The notes under the pieces were generated by a model. It was not told the origin of the DNA. It saw only the letters and a program-made list of their open reading frames with translations, and did no database searches. Shown here piece by piece: positions 55,563 through 64,000 of a stretch of DNA of 64,000 nucleotides. Source of the DNA: Mycobacterium sp. (GTDB taxonomy: Bacteria; Actinomycetota; Actinomycetes; Mycobacteriales; Mycobacteriaceae); the NCBI RefSeq assembly GCF_029961025.1, contig NZ_JASBVP010000007.1:434001-498000 (forward strand), in the 5' to 3' direction. The position numbers and the translations under genes are program-made. Position 1 is the first letter of the stretch. Each line of letters begins with the position of its first letter.

Positions 55563-56801
55563 GCCCAGGGTTGCGGCCAGCGCGGTCCCGACGATCGGCG
55601 CCGCCTTGTGCAGGCACTCATCCCATTCGGCGTCCGGATCGGAGTCGGCGGTGATCCCGCCGCCGACTCCCAGCACGGCGTTGCCGGCGGTGTCGAACTC
55701 GACGGTGCGGATCGCGACGTTCAATTCACACCCGGCCACCGGTGACGCCAAACCCACTGTGCCGCAATATACCCCGCGACTATTCGGCTCCCATTGCGAA
55801 ATCAATTGACGGGCACGCAGTTTGGGTGTGCCGGTGACCGAAGCCGGCGGGAAGGCGGCGTCCAGCAGCGCCGGCGTGGACAACTCCGCAGGCACCCGCG
55901 CCGACACCGTCGACACCAGGTGCCACACACCGGGTGCGCGCTGCACCACCAACAGCTCGGGCACGGTGACGGTGCCGGTGATCGCTACCCGGCTCAAGTC
56001 GTTGCGCACCATGTCGACGATCATGATGTTCTCGGCCACGTCTTTGACCGACTCCTGCAGCGCCGACGGCCCGGCATCCGCCGGCAGGGTGCCCTTGATC
56101 GGACTGGATGTCACTGCCTCGCCGCGGCGCCGCAGAAAAAGCTCCGGCGACAGCGACGCCACCGCCCCCCAGGTTCCGGCGACAAAGGCGGCCCGGGCGG
56201 GGGCGGTGCGGGCGATGCCCTCGACGAAAAAGTCCAGTGGGTCGCCGGTGACCGTCCCGGCGAACCGCGTGCACACGCAGGCCTGGTAGATCTCGCCCGC
56301 GGCGATCGCCTCCAGACAGGCCAGCACCCCGACGCGGTGGGCCAGCCGGTCCGGCGTGCCCCACTCGATGCGGCAGGCCCGTGACGGTCGCACACTGGTC
56401 AGCGCGTCGGCCAGCCAAGACGGCATCGGTATGCCGGACAGGCTCTCATACCACCACTGCTTGCCGCGGTCGCGGCGCAGCACGCAGTCCGTCCAGCCGC
56501 CGGCGGCTTTCGGAATCCGGTTGGGCCGGCCGTCGGCACCGGCGTCGGGATAGCACCGGTAACCGATCCAGCCGCCGCCCACCGCCCCGCACTCCGAGGC
56601 AGCTACACCGGGGGGGACGTCGAATGCCTCGGCGACGTCGACGGGCCGCACCGCCACGCTGGGGGCGATCACCGCGAGCGCGTCGAACCAGTCGCCGGTC
56701 AGCGCGGCCGGCGGCGGCAGGTTCAGCCGGCGGGCGGCGTCACCGACAGCGCGCAGCACCTGCGGTGCGCCGCCCAGATCGCCGAGCCGGTCGATTCGCA
56801 C
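55518..56801 (-). CDS. pabB: Aminodeoxychorismate synthase component I
   Basis: PabB (427 aa) aminates chorismate towards p-aminobenzoate for folate. Chorismate-binding motifs SPIKGTLPADAGPSAL, IMIVDMVRNDLSRVA and GGGITADSDPDAEWDE are conserved. GTG 56801 (RIDRLGDLGG) is taken as start; the frame open upstream runs through the palindromic repeat and is not coding. It overlaps the rsmI 3' end and is followed upstream (56874-56934) by the second palindromic element. Confidence 0.93.
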   Translation of the reverse strand: MRIDRLGDLGGAPQVLRAVGDAARRLNLPPPAALTGDWFDALAVIAPSVAVRPVDVAEAFDVPPGVAASECGAVGGGWIGYRCYPDAGADGRPNRIPKAAGGWTDCVLRRDRGKQWWYESLSGIPMPSWLADALTSVRPSRACRIEWGTPDRLAHRVGVLACLEAIAAGEIYQACVCTRFAGTVTGDPLDFFVEGIARTAPARAAFVAGTWGAVASLSPELFLRRRGEAVTSSPIKGTLPADAGPSALQESVKDVAENIMIVDMVRNDLSRVAITGTVTVPELLVVQRAPGVWHLVSTVSARVPAELSTPALLDAAFPPASVTGTPKLRARQLISQWEPNSRGVYCGTVGLASPVAGCELNVAIRTVEFDTAGNAVLGVGGGITADSDPDAEWDECLHKAAPIVGTALAATLGSASRPHDRVVELTS

Positions 56802-56873
56802 CCTCCCAGCTTGACAGATTCTTCGGCGGCGGCCGATCCGGTGTGTGCTGCGCCCGCCGGCACGCCGGCACGT

Positions 56874-56934
56874 CGCGAAAGTGCAACTACCGACCGGGTC
56901 ACCCGGGAAACGCGTCGGGGGATGCACTTTCGCG
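56874..56934. repeat. 61-bp palindromic dispersed element, copy 2
   Basis: Arms CGCGAAAGTGCA (56874-56885) and TGCACTTTCGCG (56923-56934) form a 12-bp perfect inverted repeat with a 37-bp centre, the same geometry as 23523-23583. At the innermost arm pair G-C became A-T, and the central palindrome CTCGAG became CCCGGG, so pairing is kept by double changes. It lies between pabB and metG on the minus strand, where it could terminate metG transcription or separate the two genes. Confidence 0.8.
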
Positions 56935-56949
56935 GCTGAACTCTTGAAC

Positions 56950-58494
56950 TCAGTCGACCCGGTAGCGCGGGAACACCCCCGTGGGCGGCGGCAGGACGGT
57001 GCCGGGGGCCAGACGCTCCCCGACGGCGGCGAAGGTCCGCCGATCGGCGGGCTGGCCGAGCAGATCCAGCAGTCTGGCCGCCGATTCGGGCATGACGGGC
57101 TGGATCAGCAGCGCTGCGATACGCACCACCTCGCAGGTGGTGTAGAGCACCGTGCGCAACCGCGCCCGGTCGGCCTCGGACGCGCTCTTGGCCAGCACCC
57201 ACGGCTGCTGTGCCGAGAAGTATTTGTTGGCGGCGCCGAGCGTCAGCCAAATCGCCTCCAAGGCCAAATGCATTGCCTGCGCATCGTAATCGGCGCGCAC
57301 CCGCTCCAGCAGGCCATCGGCCATGGCCAGCAGCGCCTCGTCGTCGCCGGCGAACTCGCCAGGCGCGGGAACGATTCCGTCAAGGTTTTTGACCACCATC
57401 GACAGCGCTCGTTGCGCCAGGTTGCCCAGCTCGTTGGCCAGGTCGGCGTTGATCCGGGTGATGATCGCCTCGTCGCTATAGCTGCCGTCTTGGCCGAACG
57501 GGACCTCCCGCAACAAGAAGTAGCGGACCTGGTCCACCCCGAACCTTTCGATCAACGCCACCGGGTCGATGACGTTACCCACCGACTTGCTCATCTTCTC
57601 GCCACGGTTGAGCAGAAAGCCGTGAGCGAAGACCCGCCGCGGCAGCTCGATTCCCGCCGACATCAAAAACGCCGGCCAGTACACGGCGTGAAACCTGATG
57701 ATGTCCTTGCCGATCATGTGCAGGTCGGCGGGCCAGTAGCGGCAGAACAACTCCGAGTCGGTGTCGGGGTAGCCGACACCGGTCAGGTAGTTGGTGAGCG
57801 CGTCCACCCAGACGTACATGACGTGATCGGGATGACCGGGCACCGGCACCCCCCAGTCGAATGAGGTGCGGGAGATGGACAGGTCGCGCAGCCCCCCGGA
57901 GACGAAGCTGACCACTTCGTTGCGCCGCACCTCGGGGGCGATGAAATCGGGATGGGCCCGGTAGTGGGCCAGCAGCTTATCGGTGTAGGCCGAGAGCCGG
58001 AAGAAATAGGTCTGCTCCTCGGTCCAGGTCACCGGGGCGCCGGTTTCGGTTGCCACCCGAGTGCCGTCGTCGAGCAGCCTGGTTTCAGATTCGACGAAAA
58101 ACCTCTCGTCACGCACCGAATACCACCCGGAGTAGCTGTCCAGGTAGATGTCGCCGGCGTCGGCCATCCGCTGCCAGATCGCTTTGGACGCCCGGTAGTG
58201 GTCGGGGTCGGTGGTGCGGATGAACCGGTCGAAAGAGATGTTCAACCGTTCTTGCAGGCGCTGAAACACATCCGAGTTGCGCCGGGCCAACTCCGCGGTG
58301 GGCAGGCCCTCGGCGGCGGCCGCCTGCGCAACTTTGAGGCCGTGCTCGTCGGTGCCGGTCTGAAAGCGCACGTCGAAGCCATCGAGCCGCTTGAACCGGG
58401 CGATGGCATCGGTGGCGATGTACTCATACACGTGTCCCAGGTGCGGCGCGGCGTTGGGATAGGTGATCGCGGTGGTGATGTAGTAAGGCCTCAT
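56950..58494 (-). CDS. metG: Methionyl-tRNA synthetase
   Basis: This class I aminoacyl-tRNA synthetase (514 aa) charges tRNA-Met. It has the HIGH-type [13 protein letters not shown] and KMSKS in [10 protein letters not shown], plus [17 protein letters not shown] core ([15 protein letters not shown]). ATG 58494 has GGTGGAG at good spacing; the GTG at 58500 is the alternative. It starts 27 bp from the divergent tatD, so their promoters overlap. Confidence 0.97.
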   Translation of the reverse strand: MRPYYITTAITYPNAAPHLGHVYEYIATDAIARFKRLDGFDVRFQTGTDEHGLKVAQAAAAEGLPTAELARRNSDVFQRLQERLNISFDRFIRTTDPDHYRASKAIWQRMADAGDIYLDSYSGWYSVRDERFFVESETRLLDDGTRVATETGAPVTWTEEQTYFFRLSAYTDKLLAHYRAHPDFIAPEVRRNEVVSFVSGGLRDLSISRTSFDWGVPVPGHPDHVMYVWVDALTNYLTGVGYPDTDSELFCRYWPADLHMIGKDIIRFHAVYWPAFLMSAGIELPRRVFAHGFLLNRGEKMSKSVGNVIDPVALIERFGVDQVRYFLLREVPFGQDGSYSDEAIITRINADLANELGNLAQRALSMVVKNLDGIVPAPGEFAGDDEALLAMADGLLERVRADYDAQAMHLALEAIWLTLGAANKYFSAQQPWVLAKSASEADRARLRTVLYTTCEVVRIAALLIQPVMPESAARLLDLLGQPADRRTFAAVGERLAPGTVLPPPTGVFPRYRVD

Positions 58495-58520
58495 CGACAC
58501 TCCACCCTATTGTGTGCGGG

Positions 58521-59369
58521 GTGAGTTCCGATCGGCCCGGTAACCGAGAACCGCCGCCCCTCCCGCAGCCGTTGACGCCATTGGTCGACGCGCACACCCA
58601 CCTCGACGCTTGCGGCGCCCGGGACGCCGACGGGGTGCGCGCCATCGTCGACCGTGCGGCGGCGGCGGGGGTCATCGCGGTGATCACCGTCGCCGATGAT
58701 CTGGACTCGGCGCGTTGGGTGACCCGGGCGGCGGAATGGGAGCCACGGGTTTACGCCGCGGTGGCGCTGCACCCCACTCGCGCGAACGCGCTCACCGGCC
58801 CGACCCGCGCCGAGATCGAGCGACTGGCGGCCCATCCGCGGGTCGTCGCGATCGGGGAGACTGGGATGGACCTGTATTGGCCGGGCCGGTTGCAGGGCTG
58901 CGCGCCCCCGGATGCCCAGCGCGAGGCCTTCGCCTGGCATATCGACCTGGCCAAGCGCACCGGCAAACCGCTGATGATCCACAATCGGCGAGCCGACACC
59001 GAGGTGCTCGACGTGCTGCGCGCCGAAGGTGCCCCGCAGACCGTGATCTTCCACTGTTTCTCGTCGGGCGGCGCGATGGCCCGCACCTGCACCGACGCCG
59101 GCTGGATACTCAGCCTGTCCGGGACGATCAGCTTTCGTAACGCCCACGAGTTGCGGCAAGCCGTCCCGCTGATTCCGCTGGAGCAGATGCTGGTGGAAAC
59201 CGATGCGCCGTTCCTGGCGCCGCATCCCTACCGGGGTGCGCCGAACGAGCCGTACTGCCTGCCGTACACGGTGCGGGCACTTGCCACGCTGGTAGGCCGC
59301 CCCGCGGCGGAGGTGGCGGAGATCACGACCGCCAACGCCGAGCGAATCTACGGATTGAGCGTTTTCTAA
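58521..59369 (+). CDS. tatD: TatD family metal-dependent DNase
   Basis: This TIM-barrel metallo-hydrolase (282 aa) has all TatD metal ligands: DAHTHLD, GETGMD, the His in MIHNRRAD, the His in IFHCFSSG, and the Asp in LVETDAPFLAPH. TatD proteins are 3'-5' exonucleases linked to DNA repair and quality control. GTG 58521 was chosen; GTG 58512 is also in frame. The first 20 residues (PPPLPQP) are absent from the M. tuberculosis annotation. Confidence 0.92.
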   Translation: MSSDRPGNREPPPLPQPLTPLVDAHTHLDACGARDADGVRAIVDRAAAAGVIAVITVADDLDSARWVTRAAEWEPRVYAAVALHPTRANALTGPTRAEIERLAAHPRVVAIGETGMDLYWPGRLQGCAPPDAQREAFAWHIDLAKRTGKPLMIHNRRADTEVLDVLRAEGAPQTVIFHCFSSGGAMARTCTDAGWILSLSGTISFRNAHELRQAVPLIPLEQMLVETDAPFLAPHPYRGAPNEPYCLPYTVRALATLVGRPAAEVAEITTANAERIYGLSVF

Positions 59370-61567
<2,198 letters not shown>

Positions 61568-61675
61568 GGGGGCGGGCACGAGCCGGTTCTTTCCCGGGCC
61601 GCCACCGGCACGGCTGCCACCCCGGCGTCGTCGGCATACCGTGTGGTTTGGGCGCAGCGGCGATAGTCTCATGCC

Positions 61676-62635
61676 GTGCCCGCCTCTGACGTAGCCGCCG
61701 CCGGCGAGTGGGTGCCCACCGGGTCGGTCACGGTCCGGGTGCCCGGAAAGGTCAACCTCTTCCTGGCGGTTGGCGATCGGCGCCGAGACGGTTATCACGA
61801 GCTGGCGACGGTGTTTCACGCCGTCTCGCTGTTCGACGAGGTCACTGTCCGCAGCGCCGATCTGCTCGCCCTCGATATCCGTGGAGAAGGGGCCGACCAG
61901 CTGCCGTCGGATGAGCGCAACCTGGCCTGGCAGGCGGCCGAGCTGATGGCGAGCCATGTGGGGCGCGCGCTGGATGTCTCGATCACAATTGAAAAGTCCA
62001 TCCCGGTGGCCGGCGGGATGGGCGGCGGCAGCGCCGACGCAGCGGCGGTGTTGGTCGCGCTGAACACGCTATGGGAGTTGGGCGTGCCTCGGCGCGACCT
62101 GCACGCGTTGGCCGCGCGGCTGGGCAGCGACGTGCCGTTCGCCTTGCACGGCGGAACCGCACTGGGGACCGGCCGCGGGGAGAGGCTTGCTACGGTGCTT
62201 GCCCGCAACACCTTTCACTGGGTGTTGGCGTTCTCCCACAGCGGGTTATCCACCACGGCGGTGTTCAGCGAACTGGATCGGCTCAGGAAAACTGGCCGGC
62301 CCCCACGGCTGGGCGACCCCGGGCCGGTACTGGCGGCCCTCGCCGCGGGCGATCCGCAGCGGTTGGCGCGGTTGTTGGGCAACGATCTGCAGGCTGCCGC
62401 GGTGAGTTTGGCTCCGGAGTTGCGCCGCACATTGCGCGCCGGCGTAGACGCGGGCGCACTGGCGGGCATCGTCTCCGGCTCGGGACCGACGTGCGCGTTC
62501 CTGTGCCAGTCGGCAACCGCGGCCGTCGATGTCGCCATGCAGCTGTCAGGGGCGGGGGTGTGCCGCACCGTTCGGGTCGCCAGTGGCCCGGTCCACGGCG
62601 CCCGGGTGGTGCCGGCGCCCCTCACCGGGGTGTGA
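61676..62635 (+). CDS. ispE: 4-diphosphocytidyl-2-C-methyl-D-erythritol kinase
   Basis: IspE (319 aa) phosphorylates CDP-ME in the MEP isoprenoid pathway that feeds polyprenyl phosphate and menaquinone synthesis. The GHMP kinase motifs [32 protein letters not shown] and GSGPTCAF are conserved. GTG 61676 is the start. It is the third gene of the rpfB group. After it, the tetR-tRNA-glmU block replaces the order found in M. tuberculosis. Confidence 0.96.
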   Translation: MPASDVAAAGEWVPTGSVTVRVPGKVNLFLAVGDRRRDGYHELATVFHAVSLFDEVTVRSADLLALDIRGEGADQLPSDERNLAWQAAELMASHVGRALDVSITIEKSIPVAGGMGGGSADAAAVLVALNTLWELGVPRRDLHALAARLGSDVPFALHGGTALGTGRGERLATVLARNTFHWVLAFSHSGLSTTAVFSELDRLRKTGRPPRLGDPGPVLAALAAGDPQRLARLLGNDLQAAAVSLAPELRRTLRAGVDAGALAGIVSGSGPTCAFLCQSATAAVDVAMQLSGAGVCRTVRVASGPVHGARVVPAPLTGV

Positions 62636-62708
62636 CCCGGGCCGCCGTCCTCGGTGCTGGGAACCTGCGATCCTTGATCCGGCGGACCGTTCGATGGATC
62701 ACCCACGT

Positions 62709-63356
62709 CTACTCGTCTTGCAGGCGGGGATCGGCTTCCAGGTGAGTCAGGCCGTTCCAGACCAGGTTCACCAGATGCGCGGCGACCACTTCCTTCTTGG
62801 GTTCTCGGGCGTCGAGCCACCACTGTGCCGTCATCGACACCGAGCCCACCAGCGCCTGCGCATAGAGCGGTGCCATCTCCGGGTCCAGGCCGCGACGGGC
62901 GAAATCACCGGCCAGGATCGAGCTGACCTGGTTGACCGCGTCGTTGAGCAGGGTGGAGTAGGTGCCCGAACTGATGCCCGCCGGAGAATCGCGGATCAGA
63001 ATCCGAAAACCGTCGGTGCGTTCCTCGACGTACGTCAACAGCGCCAGGGCGACCCGCTCTACCCGCACCCGGGAGCGGTTGTTGGTCAGCGAGGATGTGA
63101 TGCCGTCCAGCAGCGCCGACATCTCGCGGTCGACAACGACGGCGTAGAGCCCCTCCTTGCCACCGAAATGCTCGTACACCACCGGTTTGGAGACGTTGGC
63201 ACGCTGCGCGATCTCCTCGATCGAGGTCCCGTCGTAGCCGCGCTCGGCAAACAGCGATCGCGCGATCTCGATAAGCTGATGGCGGCGCTCGCTGCCGGTC
63301 ATCCTGGCGCGTGGGGTACGCACCTGTTTATCCGGGCCTTTATCCAGCACAGCCAC
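62709..63356 (-). CDS. TetR family transcriptional regulator (Rv1019-like)
   Basis: This 215-residue TetR repressor has an N-terminal helix-turn-helix (RRHQLIEIARSLFAERGYDG then [20 protein letters not shown]) and a ligand-binding C-terminal domain. Effector and targets are unknown. GTG 63356 is used as start (VAVLDKGPDKQVRTPRARMT), with GGAG just upstream; ATG 63302 is the shorter alternative. The minisatellite begins within about 10 bases of its start, so its promoter overlaps repeat DNA. In M. tuberculosis the homologous gene is oriented oppositely relative to ispE. Confidence 0.88.
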   Translation of the reverse strand: MAVLDKGPDKQVRTPRARMTGSERRHQLIEIARSLFAERGYDGTSIEEIAQRANVSKPVVYEHFGGKEGLYAVVVDREMSALLDGITSSLTNNRSRVRVERVALALLTYVEERTDGFRILIRDSPAGISSGTYSTLLNDAVNQVSSILAGDFARRGLDPEMAPLYAQALVGSVSMTAQWWLDAREPKKEVVAAHLVNLVWNGLTHLEADPRLQDE

Positions 63357-63365
63357 GGCTCCAGG

Positions 63366-63551
63366 GTATCGGCATCGTCGCCGCGGGTGTGATGGTCCGG
63401 CTTCTCGCCGGCCCGCGACGGGCCGGCATCGTCGCCGGACGGGGTGTGATGGTCCGGCTTCTCGCCGGCCCGCGACGGGCCGGCATCGTCGCCGCGGGTG
63501 TGATGGTCCGGCTTCTCGCCGGCCCGCGACGGGCCGGCATCGTCGCCGGAC
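63366..63551. repeat. Minisatellite of three 54/57-bp MIRU-like units
   Basis: The unit GATGGTCCGGCTTCTCGCCG (start of copy) begins at 63391, 63448 and 63502, each continuing through GCCCGCGACGGGCC to GGCATCGTCGCCG. A partial copy precedes at about 63366. Spacings are 57 and 54 bp, the difference being a three-base spacer change. Each unit contains an inverted repeat (GGCCCG/CGGGCC) that can form a hairpin. It shares the pattern and 3' end (GCATCGTCGCCG) of the 28674 repeat. Such tandem loci often vary in copy number between strains. Confidence 0.88.
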
Positions 63552-63595
63552 TAAAGTCACGTCGAGGCATCAGTGGCGCTGCCGCTGATGGGTGG

Positions 63596-63667
63596 TCCGT
63601 CGTGGTGTAATCGGCAGCACATCAGATTTTGGTTCTGAGAGTTCAGGTTCGAGTCCTGGCGACGGAG
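63596..63667 (+). tRNA. tRNA-Gln (TTG anticodon)
   Basis: A 72-nt cloverleaf: acceptor TCCGTCG pairs with CGACGGA, anticodon stem TCAGA/TCTGA with loop TTTTGGT (anticodon TTG), T arm with GGTTCGAGTCC, and discriminator G. It lies 38 bp before glmU on the same strand. Confidence 0.93.
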
Positions 63668-63705
63668 CGGGGCTTTCGGCTCGTATCGCCGGCGCAGGAG
63701 TGCTT

Positions 63706-64000
63706 ATGACGGCTCAAGGTGAATCCGCGGTGGTTCTGTTGGCGGCGGGCGCGGGAACGCGGATGCGTTCGAACACCCCGAAGGTGCTGCACACCCTGGC
63801 CGGCCGCAGCCTATTGGCGCACTGCTTGCACACCATCGCCAAGGTGGCGCCCCAGCATGTGGTCGTGGTGCTCGGCGCGGATCACCAGCGCATCGCGCCG
63901 GTCGTCGCCGATTTGGCCCGCACCCTCGGGCGCACCATCGACGTGGCGATGCAGGAGCAGCCGCTCGGCACCGGGCACGCCGCGATGTGCGCGCTATCGG
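63706..64000 (+). CDS. glmU: Bifunctional GlmU (acetyltransferase/uridylyltransferase), 5' part
   Basis: The first 98 codons are present before the window ends, so the gene is incomplete at its 3' side. It begins [20 protein letters not shown] and continues with [20 protein letters not shown], the N-terminal uridylyltransferase motif. GlmU makes UDP-GlcNAc for peptidoglycan. ATG 63706 follows GCAGGAG. The remaining frame runs off the window end in [11 protein letters not shown]. Confidence 0.95.
   Translation, partial: MTAQGESAVVLLAAGAGTRMRSNTPKVLHTLAGRSLLAHCLHTIAKVAPQHVVVVLGADHQRIAPVVADLARTLGRTIDVAMQEQPLGTGHAAMCALS

Noticed and set aside
63391..63551. A possible CRISPR array
   Set aside because: Units are contiguous with no unique spacers and no cas genes nearby; it is a minisatellite.
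63311..63610. A repeated plus-strand frame across the minisatellite
   Set aside because: The repeat unit is a multiple of three, so it stays open by chance; it has no start signal and no homology.

Overview
The window is chromosomal DNA from a mycobacterium, most likely a slow-growing non-tuberculous species. The evidence is high GC, frequent GTG and TTG starts, and a gene order that follows the M. tuberculosis Rv0938-Rv1019 segment (ligD, pgi, uvrD1, sucCD, perM, purNH, echA7-fadE12-accA2-accD2-fadE13, mprAB-pepD, galU-glp-rimJ-glpR, arcA, pmt, metG, rpfB-ksgA-ispE). No PE/PPE or PE_PGRS gene, insertion sequence, prophage, CRISPR array or rRNA gene was seen, so this is mainly core genome. 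The species cannot be resolved from this window alone.

Layout. 22-3823: mannitol dehydrogenase-type enzyme, divergent from the NHEJ ligase ligD. 3847-9609: an accessory-looking block with a TIGR00027-type methyltransferase, a flavin monooxygenase coupled to an AurF-like diiron protein, cobF, an Fpg/Nei glycosylase and an SDR. 9703-16212: pgi, chorismate mutase, uvrD1, a small membrane protein and an M23 peptidase. 16531-23464: sucCD, an envelope protein, perM and purNH. 23736-28590: MoxR/VWA pair, a hypothetical protein and a DUF1707 protein. 28743-37207: a six-gene minus-strand acyl-CoA operon whose composition resembles the Pseudomonas acyclic terpene/leucine (Atu/Liu) pathways. 37481-44258: rpmF, the envelope-stress system mprA-mprB-pepD-moaB2, a zinc-ribbon MscL, and the HrcA-type heat-shock pair with MTHF synthetase. 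44333-48475: galU and the Glp/GlpR division module, then tRNA-Ala. 48764-58494: cAMP-regulated acetyltransferase, two lipoprotein-like paralogues, AlkB, arcA, pmt, rsmI, pabB and metG. 58521-62635: tatD and rpfB-ksgA-ispE. 62709-64000: tetR, a minisatellite, tRNA-Gln and the 5' part of glmU.

Several control elements are readable: a CIRCE operator, two MprA boxes, a CRP-type site between the M23 peptidase and sucC, a TetR-type palindrome ahead of the acyl-CoA operon, and a structured rpfB leader.

The most notable non-genic finds are two copies of a 61-bp palindromic element (23523-23583 and 56874-56934) that differ by compensatory base changes, and a second family of MIRU-like repeats. Members of the second family lie where M. 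tuberculosis has different gene content, and one copy supplies the C-terminus of echA7 while another supplies the ribosome-binding site of pmt. The cobF block appears to be the intact ancestral form of a locus that is deleted and truncated in the M. tuberculosis complex.
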